From positions 1 through 38,500 of the forward strand of contig JAITXT010000001.1 of NCBI GenBank assembly GCA_031284585.1: a stretch of 38,500 bases of DNA, given 5' to 3'. Of the stretch, positions 1-9,432 are shown piece by piece; position 1 is the first letter of the stretch; each line of letters starts with the position of its first letter. The notes beneath the pieces were generated by a model. The model worked only from the letters and a program-made list of their open reading frames with translations. It was not told the origin of the DNA and did no database searches. This DNA comes from Acholeplasmatales bacterium (GTDB lineage: Bacteria; Bacillota_I; Bacilli_A; Acholeplasmatales; Acholeplasmataceae). The position numbers and the translations under genes are program-made.

Positions 1-33
1 AATAATTATGTTATTTTTATGTGATAAAATACT

Positions 34-909
34 TTAATTTATCTCTTTTATTTCGTATCTTCTAAGTAAAAAAGCAGGATGGTAACTTTGTTTTGCTGTT
101 CTTAGTCCATCTATCCCCATGTCTTCTTGTCTATTTATATAAATAAGATTTTTAAAGTATTTATTAGCGTTTAGATAATTGATTGTTTGATAAGAACCTT
201 GATAATTAATATCTGCTTTTTCAAATAAAACATTAGCATAGTAATTATTATTTTCAAAAATAGTAAATGCGACAATTTCATTATTAACTAATAAGAGGGA
301 GATTGTAAGGTTAAAGTGATCTGGAGTTTTAATAATATTTTCAATAACTGATTCTTCTTCATCTAAAGTTATAAGCGCGTTATGGTGATGATACCATCCT
401 TTTAAAAAGGTGAGTAGTTTAGATTCAAATTCTACTCGGTACTCTTCTAAACTATAATTAGTATAAGAATTCATAAATCTTGTAATAAAATTTTTTTTAT
501 TATGATATTTTTTTCCGTTTAACTCAGTTAAATCTTTTGCATTGTAGATATAATCTGAATAATCATCATTAAAAGAGTATGCATAGTTATTTTCATCAAG
601 TTCTATGATCTCTTCTTCATTTAGATATACATGAAATTTTTTTATACTTTCTTCTTTTATATGGGCAAATATTTTTTCAAGGTTAGAGTTAGCATTATTT
701 TTTAAAATAGAAACATAGTAATAATAATATTCTTCTAAATATAAGATTTCTAAAAACAAAGTATCACTATTTACATAAATCTTAGGTTCTAACATTTCTT
801 TGTAACAAGATAGGCTATTAAATGAGAACTCCCAATAGAGGTTATTAGTATTAATTAAAAATTTCTTTATTAAAAGATCATCATCTTTCTCTAAACTTCT
901 AAATATCAT
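34..909 (-). CDS. DUF2156 (LPG-synthetase C-terminal-like) protein
   Basis: A 291-residue soluble protein. Residues 130-145 (LNGKKYHNKKNFITRF) and the C-terminal stretch YINRQEDMGIDGLRTAK followed by SYHPAFLLRRYEI are the hallmarks of DUF2156, the GNAT-fold domain at the C-terminus of phosphatidylglycerol lysyltransferases (MprF). There is no membrane domain, so it resembles the stand-alone Firmicutes versions, whose substrate is not known. The gene lies 8 bases downstream of the YwaF-like gene on the same strand and is probably cotranscribed. No Shine-Dalgarno sequence is seen before the ATG, which would suit translation coupled to the upstream gene. Family assignment is fairly sure. An aminoacyl-transfer role is only suggested by the fold. 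Confidence 0.8.
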   Translation of the reverse strand: MIFRSLEKDDDLLIKKFLINTNNLYWEFSFNSLSCYKEMLEPKIYVNSDTLFLEILYLEEYYYYYVSILKNNANSNLEKIFAHIKEESIKKFHVYLNEEEIIELDENNYAYSFNDDYSDYIYNAKDLTELNGKKYHNKKNFITRFMNSYTNYSLEEYRVEFESKLLTFLKGWYHHHNALITLDEEESVIENIIKTPDHFNLTISLLLVNNEIVAFTIFENNNYYANVLFEKADINYQGSYQTINYLNANKYFKNLIYINRQEDMGIDGLRTAKQSYHPAFLLRRYEIKEIN

Positions 910-917
910 TTTAATTT

Positions 918-1727
918 TTAAGCGAATGAATAATGTCTATTGTAATAAATTTGATGAAGATAAGCTCTTATTCCATAGACTGCACAACTACCGAGTGAGA
1001 AGACTAAAATATATAAGAGAATTAGAATCCAAGAATTAACAATTCCAAATAAATTACTAAATACTGGTAGATCAGATTTAAGGTAAGGACTCATTGTAAA
1101 AGCATTACAATGTATTCCAGTATAATAGAAAACTACATTTAAAATAGTTCCAATTGATACTAAAATCGTGAAAATAATAATAGCATTTAAGAGAGTTCTC
1201 TTGCTAGGAGTGAATATTTTACTTAGAATTACTAGCCCCATTGCTAACATGAAACCATGATGAACAAATGTTTGAATTGATAAGAATAGAGTTCCTGAAA
1301 GGACAGTAGATGGGAATAGCATTACAAGAAGCCCTCCTATTAATCCGTAAGTACCTAAGAATAAATATAAAGAATCTAAGAATTTTCCTTTTCTAAAGAA
1401 GAAACTTAAAGTCCCAATATATAGAGGCATCGAACAAAAAGAAACTGGAAGTACATACCAATCGAATTCCCAAATTCCAGTGTTAGTACCTTTGTCATAA
1501 GTGAATGAATAGATAGATAATTTTAAAGTTTCTAAAATTAATAAAATAATAATTGAAATAGTTATATATTTTCTAACAGTCTTAAAATCTTTTTTCTTGA
1601 TATTTATTAATAAACTAATGATAAAAAGTATGCAAATAAAAATAGCACCTAGATGAAAAACGCCATACATTTTTGGTTGTTCAATTTGATATTGTAGTTT
1701 GTAAATTATCTCTTCGTAAAAATTCAT
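918..1727 (-). CDS. YwaF/TMEM164-like integral membrane protein
   Basis: A 269-residue protein with about seven hydrophobic segments. The region LPVSFCSMPLYIGTL (about residues 93-107) and FLSIQTFVHHGFMLAM (about 148-163) match the TIGR02206/YwaF family, related to eukaryotic TMEM164. Cys98 and the pair His156/His157 sit in neighbouring membrane segments; from memory, TMEM164 acyltransferase activity depends on a Cys and a His, so these residues could be catalytic here, but this is inference. AAGGAGG lies just upstream of the ATG. It is the first gene of a two-gene minus-strand unit with the DUF2156 protein, which may point to lipid modification. Family assignment is good; function is unknown. 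Confidence 0.78.
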   Translation of the reverse strand: MNFYEEIIYKLQYQIEQPKMYGVFHLGAIFICILFIISLLINIKKKDFKTVRKYITISIIILLILETLKLSIYSFTYDKGTNTGIWEFDWYVLPVSFCSMPLYIGTLSFFFRKGKFLDSLYLFLGTYGLIGGLLVMLFPSTVLSGTLFLSIQTFVHHGFMLAMGLVILSKIFTPSKRTLLNAIIIFTILVSIGTILNVVFYYTGIHCNAFTMSPYLKSDLPVFSNLFGIVNSWILILLYILVFSLGSCAVYGIRAYLHQIYYNRHYSFA

Positions 1728-1756
1728 AAGGCCTCCTTTTTAAAAAAGATATATAT

Positions 1757-1762
1757 ATTATA
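1757..1762 (-). promoter_or_regulatory. Probable -10 element for the YwaF/DUF2156 unit
   Basis: On the minus strand this reads TATAAT, about 30 bases upstream of the YwaF-like start codon. No convincing -35 hexamer is visible at 16-18 bases. It faces away from the promoter at 1902-1907, so the 197-base gap 1728-1924 is a divergent promoter region. Confidence 0.4.
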
Positions 1763-1901
1763 CTCTTTTTAATCGATTAATATGTGGTATAAAGTATTAT
1801 GACTTTTAAAAAAAGAGATTTACTTCTTAAAAGTATCTTTAAAACATATTTAACTATAAACCATTATTTTTCTATTTTTACGAAATAAATATATTTTATT
1901 G

Positions 1902-1907
1902 TATAAT
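1902..1907 (+). promoter_or_regulatory. Probable -10 element for the kinase operon
   Basis: TATAAT lies 17 bases before the GTG start at 1925. The matching -35 region is poor. A CGAGG Shine-Dalgarno-like element at 1913-1917 follows. It would drive the five-gene run 1925-7895, in which every gap is two bases or less, or an overlap. Confidence 0.45.
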
Positions 1908-1924
1908 TAACACGAGGTTTTTGT

Positions 1925-2386
1925 GTGGATTACTTGCTTAGAATTCATAAAACTAAATATCCTTTAATGCAAGAATTAGATGTAGTTAAACTCTTTTATC
2001 AGAGATATCTAGGTTGTGAACATCTAGTTAAAGATGCAAATTATTCATATACGTATCTTCTAGATGAAATAAAAGAGGTAAAAAAAAGTGAGTTTCCTTT
2101 TATAGAAGATATAGGAGATGATTTTGTTAGAGTATATCTTGAGGGATTATTATTTAGGAATATTGATCTTAAGTTCTTTAACTCTTTATTTGTTAAATCA
2201 TCATTATCTTTTGTTCCAAAATTAGAGGAATTCAAAGAAAAATTAAAATTAGAGGTTTCAAGTGAGTTTTTAAAAAATTATAATTATGAACCTGTTCATC
2301 ATAGTAAAATATATAGGGATGTTTATTTACCGCATTACCGGGTTATAAAAAAAGAATTTATAGAACTATTATTAAAAGGAATATAA
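1925..2386 (+). CDS. Conserved protein of unknown function
   Basis: A 153-residue soluble protein starting with GTG, seven bases after GAGG. I recognise the pattern KYPLMQ...D..KL.YQ near the N-terminus (residues 11-27), [12 protein letters not shown] near 61-72, and [16 protein letters not shown] at 125-140 as that of an uncharacterised family found in Firmicutes, but I cannot attach a function. His125/His126 and the spaced Tyr/Arg residues could be an active or binding site; this is speculation. One base separates it from the hybrid kinase, with which it is surely cotranscribed, so a partner or signalling accessory role is possible. Confidence 0.7.
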   Translation: MDYLLRIHKTKYPLMQELDVVKLFYQRYLGCEHLVKDANYSYTYLLDEIKEVKKSEFPFIEDIGDDFVRVYLEGLLFRNIDLKFFNSLFVKSSLSFVPKLEEFKEKLKLEVSSEFLKNYNYEPVHHSKIYRDVYLPHYRVIKKEFIELLLKGI

Positions 2387-2387
2387 G

Positions 2388-4760
2388 ATGGAAAATAAAA
2401 ATATTAATTCTAATAGTGATAAATTTAATACTTCATTAAATAAATTAAGTATCGAACTAACTAATAAAAAGGTTAGTTTTAAAGAAGTTTCTGAAATTGT
2501 TACTAAAGAGGTATGTTTAGTTTTAAATGCATCTCGGGTTATCGTGTATACGATTAGTGAGGTAGAAAAAGTTTTAAAGGCGGAAGTAGCATATGAAGTA
2601 TATACTTCTTCATATATAGATGCTAATAATAAACCCTTAAAAACAAGAGTTAAATACTACGAAAAATTACTTAATGAAAAAACAATCCAAATAAATAGAA
2701 TAGATTCTAGTTTATTAGTTAATCCTCAAGATTATACTGATGCTTTTTCTTTACTAGACTCATTAATTAGAATGTCAAATAAAGTAATAGGAGTTCTAAG
2801 TGTTGAGCAAGATATGTTTGAACGCACATTTACAGCTAATGAAGTTCTCTATTTAGGAGCAGTTTCTGATTTACTTGTTTTAGGTATTCATTCCAATCAA
2901 GATAAATTAACGAAAGAAGAACTTGATAAAAGTAACAAATTAAGTGAATCTATTATGAACAATTTACAAGGAATGGTTTACCTTGCTAAGTATAAAGCTA
3001 ATTATCCTCTTTATTTTGTATCTCTTGGAGCAAAGACCTTGACAGGATATGATCCTGTTGATTTCCTTAATAAAACTATTAAAATAGAGGATTTATTATC
3101 TAGTGATAGTGTTGCTACATATATCGAAAAGAAAAATAAGAGTTTTGAAAAAGGTGTTCCTTTTGAACACACTTATGAAATAACCACTAAAGATGGAGAG
3201 ATTAAATTAGTTTTTGAAAGATCTACTTTCTTTTTATATGATGAATTTGATAATCCCGTGGAAATTGAGGGTTTTATAACTGATATGACAGAGGAGAATC
3301 ATTTACATGAAGCGGAAATAGCTAATCGTACTAAGGGCGAGTTTCTTGCTAATATGAGTCATGAAATTAGAACTCCGATGAATGCAATAATAGGCCTTTC
3401 CGATCTTGCTTTAAATGAAACTAAATTAGATTATGTTTATGAATATCTAAAAAATATTAAAAGTGCATCTAATTCTCTTCTAAATATCTTAAATGATATT
3501 CTAGATTTTTCGAAAATAGAAGCGGGAGCTCTAGATATTATTCCTGAAAAGTATTCAGTTCATGATATGATAAATGATATTGCTACTATGATCTATATTA
3601 GAATTGGTAATAAACCTATCGAATTAATAGTAAGTGATACGGATTTAGATGACTATATAATAGGGGACACTGGAAGAGTAAAACAAATTGCTATCAATTT
3701 GTTAACTAATGCCGTCAAGTTTACTAAATCTGGCCATGTATTCTTCGAAATTGAAGAAGAAAAAAAGAATGATAGTAATTTAATTTTGACTATTAAAGTA
3801 ACAGATACTGGAATGGGAATTAAAGAAGAAGACTTAAAGAAATTATTTAAGTCATTCCAGCAAGTAGATACTAAAAAGAATAGAAATATTGAAGGTACAG
3901 GTCTTGGTTTAGCAATTACTAAAAATTTATGCGAAAAAATGCATGGATCTATTAATGTAACTTCTATCTATGAAAAAGGAACAACTTTTACTGCCAAGAT
4001 TCAACAAAAAGCTGATTCATCCGAAGTTATAAAGAAACCCAAGAAAAATACTAACTTAAAAGTAGCTGTTCAATTAAAAGATAAAATCCTAGCTGCTTCA
4101 ATTATTAAAAAATTAAAGTATTTAAATGTTTGTTATGAAGAAAATAGTATTCTATTTTCTGGAGTATCTCACATAATAACTGATGAACTAAAAAGTAATT
4201 TACTCGCTCTTGAAAATGTTCAGATAATAATTAATGTCAATAAACTAATAAATTCAAGTGCATTTTCTAATGTAACTGTCATTCATGGACCGTATACTAC
4301 TATGGTACTAGAAAGAATTTTATTTAAAATTTCAAAAGTTGAAAAGAATCAAGAAGACAAGAAATTAGTTCTAGACGATTGTAGTGTTTTAATTGTAGAT
4401 GATAATGAAATTAATTTGATAATTGCCGAAGAAGCATTTATGAAATATAGAGCAAAAACTACTACAGTTGATAATGGTAAAGATGCAATAGAGTTGATTA
4501 AAAATAATAAATATGATTTAGTTTTCATGGATCACATGATGCCTGATATGGATGGAGTAGAAGCTACTATTTTAATCAGGAAATTTAATCCTACTATTCC
4601 TATTATTGCCCTCACTGCTAATGTAGTGGGAGAAGTGAAAAAGTTATTTGATTCTGCTGGAATGAATGATTTTTTATCGAAACCGCTAGATTTCAAAGAA
4701 ATTGAAAGAGTTCTTCAAACTAGTTTAAAAGATAATAAATATCATTTTGAAGTGAATTAA
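2388..4760 (+). CDS. Hybrid sensor histidine kinase / response regulator
   Basis: A 790-residue protein with no membrane segment, so the signal is probably cytosolic. Order of domains: GAF-like (about 15-165), PAS (about 185-305), HisKA with [15 protein letters not shown] and phosphoacceptor His325, HATPase_c with N box NLLTNAVKF (438-446), G1 DTGMGI (473-478) and G2 GTGLGL (503-508), then a degenerate receiver-like stretch (about 557-650) without an acidic pocket, and a true receiver (about 665-780) with Asp671/Asp672, phosphoacceptor Asp715, Thr743 and Lys765. All catalytic residues are present. AAAAGGA precedes the ATG by seven bases. No separate response regulator or DNA-binding output is in the window, so the downstream target is unknown. 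Confidence 0.93.
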   Translation: MENKNINSNSDKFNTSLNKLSIELTNKKVSFKEVSEIVTKEVCLVLNASRVIVYTISEVEKVLKAEVAYEVYTSSYIDANNKPLKTRVKYYEKLLNEKTIQINRIDSSLLVNPQDYTDAFSLLDSLIRMSNKVIGVLSVEQDMFERTFTANEVLYLGAVSDLLVLGIHSNQDKLTKEELDKSNKLSESIMNNLQGMVYLAKYKANYPLYFVSLGAKTLTGYDPVDFLNKTIKIEDLLSSDSVATYIEKKNKSFEKGVPFEHTYEITTKDGEIKLVFERSTFFLYDEFDNPVEIEGFITDMTEENHLHEAEIANRTKGEFLANMSHEIRTPMNAIIGLSDLALNETKLDYVYEYLKNIKSASNSLLNILNDILDFSKIEAGALDIIPEKYSVHDMINDIATMIYIRIGNKPIELIVSDTDLDDYIIGDTGRVKQIAINLLTNAVKFTKSGHVFFEIEEEKKNDSNLILTIKVTDTGMGIKEEDLKKLFKSFQQVDTKKNRNIEGTGLGLAITKNLCEKMHGSINVTSIYEKGTTFTAKIQQKADSSEVIKKPKKNTNLKVAVQLKDKILAASIIKKLKYLNVCYEENSILFSGVSHIITDELKSNLLALENVQIIINVNKLINSSAFSNVTVIHGPYTTMVLERILFKISKVEKNQEDKKLVLDDCSVLIVDDNEINLIIAEEAFMKYRAKTTTVDNGKDAIELIKNNKYDLVFMDHMMPDMDGVEATILIRKFNPTIPIIALTANVVGEVKKLFDSAGMNDFLSKPLDFKEIERVLQTSLKDNKYHFEVN

Positions 4761-4761
4761 A

Positions 4762-5988
4762 TTGAGAGATAAAGTGACTCATAGTAAAAGAAAAAATGAG
4801 ATAGTTAAACCTAGACATAGGATAATTTTCTCAATTCTTAGATTATTAGTTGGACCTATCCTAAAGTATAAGTATAAATACAATTTTGAATATAATAGGA
4901 AACTTAAAAAAAGTGGACCTTACGTAATAATATCTAATCATACTATTGCTCTCGATCCTCTTTATTTGGCATTAGCATTCCCTTTTCCAATATACTTTGT
5001 AGCTAGTAAAGAAATATTTAATTTAGGTTTAAAGTCTAAAATAATCAATTATTTAGTATCTCCTATTTCTAAAAATAAAGTTGATGTAGATACTAAAACT
5101 ATTAAAAATATGCTTAAAGTAAGAGATGAAAAAGGAAGTATAGGAATTTATCCTGAGGGTAATCTTACCTATAATGGACAAACTTCAAAAATGCCTAACT
5201 TAGCTAAATTAATAAAGCTACTCAAAATGCCTTTAATAATTTATAAAACTAGTGGTCTTTATTTACAAAATCCAAGATGGGCATTAACTAAGACTAAAGG
5301 AGAAGCATATGGCTCTATTATTAAAATCTATACTGCAGATGAAGTTAGTAGTTTTGATAATGAAACCCTAAATAAGATATTATCTTTTATGTTATTTAAT
5401 GATGCTAATTATGAAGCTATAAATTTAGAATTACCAATTGTACCACTAACTTCTGGCTTTGAAAGGTTTATGTTTATCTGTCCCGCTTGTAAAAAAATAG
5501 GAACTATTCGAAGTGTAAGAGATAGAGTGTTCTGTCTTGACTGTGAATATCTTGTATCTTATGATAAATATGGATTTCTAGGTAATATTCCTTTGAAAAA
5601 GGTAGATGATTCCATAAAAGAGGATTACCTTCTGTATTTATCTAAAATAGATGAAAATTTTGAAATTCTTCAAGGAGTATGCAGAGTAAAACTATCCCTT
5701 GACAAGAAAAAAGAAGATCTTGGAGATTTTAACTTTAATTTAACTAAAGGACGATTAGAATTAGGATCTATAGAATTAGATATTAAGTATATGTTTTGTT
5801 TTAACAATGATTTAAAGATTTCTATTCAAGGAAAAAATAAATTATTGATTAATAATGATAAATCAACTTATTTGATAATTTTTAGTAATGATATTTCCCC
5901 GTATTTATTCTTGCTGACATATCAAATACAAAGCTTAAAGGAGAAAAATAATGAATATTCTATCAAACTTTCTGACATCGGATTATAA
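4762..5988 (+). CDS. PlsC-like 1-acylglycerol-3-phosphate acyltransferase with C-terminal Cys4 knuckle
   Basis: A 408-residue protein. Motif NHTIALDP (His60-x4-Asp65) and YPEGNLT (Glu132-Gly133), followed by PLIIYKT, are acyltransferase motifs I, III and IV of the PlsC family, which acylates lysophosphatidate at the membrane. A second part holds CPAC (240-243) and CLDC (258-261), likely a zinc ribbon, as seen in longer Firmicutes members. The annotated start is TTG at 4762, one base after the kinase stop, with no clear Shine-Dalgarno; GTG at 4774 preceded by AGAG is an alternative. The 3' end overlaps the symporter gene by 38 bases. Acyl acceptor specificity cannot be read from sequence. Confidence 0.85.
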   Translation: MRDKVTHSKRKNEIVKPRHRIIFSILRLLVGPILKYKYKYNFEYNRKLKKSGPYVIISNHTIALDPLYLALAFPFPIYFVASKEIFNLGLKSKIINYLVSPISKNKVDVDTKTIKNMLKVRDEKGSIGIYPEGNLTYNGQTSKMPNLAKLIKLLKMPLIIYKTSGLYLQNPRWALTKTKGEAYGSIIKIYTADEVSSFDNETLNKILSFMLFNDANYEAINLELPIVPLTSGFERFMFICPACKKIGTIRSVRDRVFCLDCEYLVSYDKYGFLGNIPLKKVDDSIKEDYLLYLSKIDENFEILQGVCRVKLSLDKKKEDLGDFNFNLTKGRLELGSIELDIKYMFCFNNDLKISIQGKNKLLINNDKSTYLIIFSNDISPYLFLLTYQIQSLKEKNNEYSIKLSDIGL

Positions 5989-7375
5989 TTATACTTGGAT
6001 GATCATTTGTCAAATTGGTATTATCTCTGTGATTTTATTGCTTGGTAATACTATCAGAAGATTAACATTTTTCAAGAAAATGTTAATTCCTACCGCAATT
6101 ATTGCTGGTTTTATTGGTCTTGGTTTAAAATACCTAATTAATTTTATAAGTAACTCTTATTTTGATTTTACTTTAATGCCTAATGAATTTTATGAAAGTA
6201 TTACTTATCATGGAATAGCGATAGGTTTTATTGCGATGGGGTTAAAAGAAGAAAAGAAAAATGGGGCTTTTCAAGGACACCCTTTTAAATCAGGGTTATT
6301 AATCGTTTCTACTTATCTTCTTCAAGGTGTTATTGGTTTAACAATAACGATTATTATTGCTTTTATATTTACTGGATTTCCTAATTATTCGGGTATTATT
6401 TTACCCCTTGGATTTGGACAAGGTCCAGGACAAGCAGGGAATATTGGAGGAGTATATGAACAAGCTGGATTTATTGGTGGAAAATCATTTGGATTAATGA
6501 TTGCAATTATGGGTACTATTTCAGCATCTATTGGCGGTATATTCTATATTAATAAGAATAAAGTAGAAAGAAAGAATGATACTAACAATACTTATACAGA
6601 GGCACTTGTTGACTCAGATAAAGAGATATCATTATCTGAATCAATTGATAAATTCACGATTCAAGTAAGTTTAGTTGGATTCACGTATCTTCTTACTTTC
6701 GGTTTTATTTATCTTGTTACTAGAATTCTTCCAGCTGGAAGTATTAGTTCTCTTGTTTGGGGATTTAACTTTTTAATTGGTATGTTATTTGCTATTTTAG
6801 TTAAATTAGTAATGAAGTTTTTAAGAAAGAAAAATATCATGAAACATAAATATACAAATAATTATATGTTAAATAGAATTACTGGTATTGTATTTGATTT
6901 TATGGTTATTTGTTCGATTATGGCAATCGAAGTTGAAAAATTAAACAGCAAAGAAATGTGGATTACTCTTGCATTACTTGGAGTTATTGGATTATTTAGT
7001 ACTTATTTTTATGTAAAATTTATTGTAAAGAAATGTTTTATTGGATATGAGCATGAAGCTTTCGCGGTATTTTATGGAAACTTAACAGGGACAGCTTCAG
7101 ATGGTATTGCATTACTCAGAGAAATAGATCCTGAATTTAAGACCCCAGCAAGTGATGATTTAGTAACAGGTTCATCTACCGCTATTATGTTTGGTTTCCC
7201 AATTTTATTAATTACTGGTATTATTAATACATCTAACTTATGGACCTATTTATCTTACGTGTTACTTATTGTCTTATTCTTTGTATTTTTCTATTTTTTA
7301 TATTTCTTCAAAGGAGTAATTGGTAAAAAAAAGGGAGTAATTCCTCTTGCTGGAGAAGAAAAAAAAGATGAGTAA
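5951..7375 (+). CDS. GltS-type sodium:glutamate symporter family protein
   Basis: A 474-residue membrane protein with roughly ten to twelve hydrophobic segments. The loop LPLGFGQGPGQAGNIG (151-166) and the second-half loop NLTGTASDGIALLREIDP followed by FKTP (about 378-400) are the two inverted signature regions of the GltS/ESS family, which imports glutamate with sodium. The ATG is seven bases after AAAGGAG (5937-5943), which lies inside the end of the acyltransferase gene; the overlap is 38 bases. The first signature departs from the E. coli GltS loop, so the substrate may be another anion. The family call is confident; glutamate as substrate is a family default. Confidence 0.83.
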   Translation: MNILSNFLTSDYNYTWMIICQIGIISVILLLGNTIRRLTFFKKMLIPTAIIAGFIGLGLKYLINFISNSYFDFTLMPNEFYESITYHGIAIGFIAMGLKEEKKNGAFQGHPFKSGLLIVSTYLLQGVIGLTITIIIAFIFTGFPNYSGIILPLGFGQGPGQAGNIGGVYEQAGFIGGKSFGLMIAIMGTISASIGGIFYINKNKVERKNDTNNTYTEALVDSDKEISLSESIDKFTIQVSLVGFTYLLTFGFIYLVTRILPAGSISSLVWGFNFLIGMLFAILVKLVMKFLRKKNIMKHKYTNNYMLNRITGIVFDFMVICSIMAIEVEKLNSKEMWITLALLGVIGLFSTYFYVKFIVKKCFIGYEHEAFAVFYGNLTGTASDGIALLREIDPEFKTPASDDLVTGSSTAIMFGFPILLITGIINTSNLWTYLSYVLLIVLFFVFFYFLYFFKGVIGKKKGVIPLAGEEKKDE

Positions 7376-7895
7376 AAAATGCTTAATAGTAATTGATTAT
7401 CAAGTAGATTTTGTAACTGGTTCCCTGGGATTTAATGAGGCTAGGCAACTTGAAGATAAATTAGAAGTACTCATAAATAAGAAAAGATTAGAATCGTATG
7501 ATATTATCTATACTTATGATACTCATTTTAAAGATACTTATTTTGATACAATTGAGGCTAAGAATTTACCTATATTACACACGGTAAAAGGTACCCCTGG
7601 CTTTGAGTTATACGGGAAGATTAAAAAAACCAGGAAAAAGGAAGATGTTATTTTTGAAAAAGAGACTTTTGGTTCAATTGAACTAGGCAAATATATTTTA
7701 GATAATAATTATCTTGAAATTGAAATTGTTGGAGTTGTTACAAATATATGTGTTTTATCTAATGCAACTATTATAAGAAGTTTTTGTAAGAACGCTTTAA
7801 TTTCTGTTTTAAAAGATTATTGTGCTTCTAACGATCTTCTTCTCCATGAAAAAGCATTAGATGTTTTAAAATCAATTAGCGTAAATGTTATTTGA
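7368..7895 (+). CDS. pncA: Nicotinamidase-like cysteine hydrolase
   Basis: A 175-residue isochorismatase-fold protein. Asp10 (VIDYQVDF), Lys98 (FEKETF) and Cys128 (GVVTNICV) form the family triad, and Asp51-x-His53 with His71 in HTVKGTPGFEL provide the metal site typical of nicotinamidases, which turn nicotinamide into nicotinate for NAD salvage. I chose the ATG at 7368, which gives the normal N-terminus MSKKCLIVID; a longer TTG start at 7347 would add seven residues inside the preceding gene. It overlaps the symporter gene by eight bases. The gene stops at TGA, followed directly by TAA. No clear terminator follows. Confidence 0.85.
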   Translation: MSKKCLIVIDYQVDFVTGSLGFNEARQLEDKLEVLINKKRLESYDIIYTYDTHFKDTYFDTIEAKNLPILHTVKGTPGFELYGKIKKTRKKEDVIFEKETFGSIELGKYILDNNYLEIEIVGVVTNICVLSNATIIRSFCKNALISVLKDYCASNDLLLHEKALDVLKSISVNVI

Positions 7896-8031
7896 TAATG
7901 ATTTTTTAAATTTACGAGGATATTTATTTTTTGTGAGTATAAGTAATTACTTTATTTATCACTAAACATCCTTAAACTACTAGTATATAATTAAACAAAA
8001 ATTACTATATCTAATTTTAATTAGCAAAAAA

Positions 8032-8040
8032 TGATATAAT
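8032..8040 (+). promoter_or_regulatory. Extended -10 promoter of tig
   Basis: TGATATAAT is an extended -10 element 27 bases before the trigger factor start; the -35 region (TAATTT at 8012-8017) is weak, as is common with extended -10 promoters. The gap 7896-8067 otherwise holds an imperfect inverted repeat around 7932-7962 (GTGA ... TCAC enclosing AAGTAATTACTT), which may be a weak terminator of the preceding operon. Confidence 0.6.
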
Positions 8041-8067
8041 AAATAAGAAAAAAAAGAGGATATTATT

Positions 8068-9354
8068 ATGAAAGAAACAAAAGTAAGTGAAGTATTATTA
8101 AAAATTAGTGAAGATGTATCTTGGGAAAGTTTTAAACATGCTTTAACCCATGCTTATGAACATGAGAAAGGTGAAGTAGAAATTAAAGGTTTTAGAAAGG
8201 GACAAGTTCCTTTTGAGTTATTTGTTAAAAAATTTGGGTATGAGGTGCTTTACGAAAGTGCATTTAATCATTTATTATCTCATATTTATAGAGATATAAG
8301 TGAAGAGAACAGAAAACTAATCGCTGGTAAACCAGTTTTGACATTTGATGTTAAAACAATTAAACCTGAAGAAAATTTTGTCTTTGAGTTTGAAGTTGCT
8401 TTAGAACCTAAAGTTTATGGTGATAATTATAAAGGAATTGAAGTTCAATTAACGAAAGAAGAAGTTACTAAAGAAGCTCTAGATCTAAAAGTAAAAGAAG
8501 TTTTGAAAGAAAACGGCGAATTAGTTCTTAAAGATACACCAGTTTTAGAAAGTGGTGATGAAGCAACTTTTGATTTCAAAGGTTATATTAATGATGAACT
8601 ATTTGATGGCGGTTCGGCTGAAAACTATACTTTAACTATTGGTTCAAATCAATTTATTCCTGGTTTTGAAGATCAAATGGTAGGAATGAAATTAGAAGAG
8701 ACAAGAGATATTAACCTTAAATTCCCTACAGAGTATAAAGAAGATTTAGCAGGAAAAGATGTTAAATTCGTAGTTACTCTTCATGAAATTAAAGTAACTA
8801 AACTTCCTGAATTAACTGATGAATTTGTATCAAAATTAAAAGAAAATTCTGCTAAAACAGTTGAAGAATTTGAAAAAGCTCTAAGTGAAAAAGTATTAAG
8901 TGAAATAAAAGAAACAAATGAAAAGGTTAAAGAAGATGAACTTGTTAAAGGACTTCTTTCTAACTTCGAAGTAGTTTATCATGAATCATTAGAAGGAACT
9001 GAAATTGAAAACTTTAGAGAATCAGTTGCTCAACAAGCTCAAAATTATAAAATGGATTTAGAAATGTTTCTTTCTATGAATGGATTAGATAAAGAAGCTT
9101 TTGAAAAGATGAGTAAAGAAAGAGCTGAAAAAACTATCAAATATCAAGCAATTTTAGATAAAATCGCTCAACTTGAAAATGTTACTCCTAAAGAAGAAGA
9201 GGTTAATGCTAGATTAGAAGAAAATAGAAAACATCTAAGTAAAGATGAGTTCGAATATTATAAAGATTATATTTTAGAGGATATTAAAGTTAGTTTAAAG
9301 AGACATGAGGCATATTTATTAGTCTTAAATAATTTAAAAGTTACGTATAAATAA
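8068..9354 (+). CDS. tig: Trigger factor (ribosome-associated chaperone and prolyl isomerase)
   Basis: A 428-residue protein of normal length. The ribosome-docking loop is GFRKGQVP (41-48), a slight variant of GFRxGxxP. The FKBP-type prolyl isomerase domain lies at about 155-240 (EATFDFKGYIN, GSNQFIPGFEDQMVGM), followed by the helical SurA-like substrate-binding C-terminal part. It binds the ribosome near the exit tunnel and shields nascent chains. AGAGGA at 8055-8060 precedes the ATG. The tig-lon neighbourhood is as in Bacillus, but clpX and lonB are missing between them. Confidence 0.97.
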   Translation: MKETKVSEVLLKISEDVSWESFKHALTHAYEHEKGEVEIKGFRKGQVPFELFVKKFGYEVLYESAFNHLLSHIYRDISEENRKLIAGKPVLTFDVKTIKPEENFVFEFEVALEPKVYGDNYKGIEVQLTKEEVTKEALDLKVKEVLKENGELVLKDTPVLESGDEATFDFKGYINDELFDGGSAENYTLTIGSNQFIPGFEDQMVGMKLEETRDINLKFPTEYKEDLAGKDVKFVVTLHEIKVTKLPELTDEFVSKLKENSAKTVEEFEKALSEKVLSEIKETNEKVKEDELVKGLLSNFEVVYHESLEGTEIENFRESVAQQAQNYKMDLEMFLSMNGLDKEAFEKMSKERAEKTIKYQAILDKIAQLENVTPKEEEVNARLEENRKHLSKDEFEYYKDYILEDIKVSLKRHEAYLLVLNNLKVTYK

Positions 9355-9372
9355 CATAATTTATTAATTGTT

Positions 9373-9399
9373 TTGTCACTAGTATTATTAGAGTGCCAA
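9373..9399 (+). promoter_or_regulatory. CIRCE-like HrcA operator upstream of lon
   Basis: Arms TTGTCACTA (9373-9381) and GAGTGCCAA (9391-9399) are separated by exactly nine bases. The HrcA operator consensus is TTAGCACTC-N9-GAGTGCTAA: the right arm matches at eight of nine positions and the left arm at six of nine. It sits just before the lon -10 element, where a bound repressor would block transcription. HrcA/CIRCE control of lon is known in Mycoplasma; here it is inferred from sequence. Confidence 0.75.
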
Positions 9400-9405
9400 T
9401 TGATG

Positions 9406-9411
9406 TATAAT
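9406..9411 (+). promoter_or_regulatory. -10 element of lon
   Basis: TATAAT is preceded directly by TG and lies just after the CIRCE-like right arm and 27 bases before the lon ATG. No good -35 hexamer is visible at 17 bases, where the operator spacer lies. Confidence 0.6.
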
Positions 9412-9432
9412 ATTAATAGGAGGTATTATATT

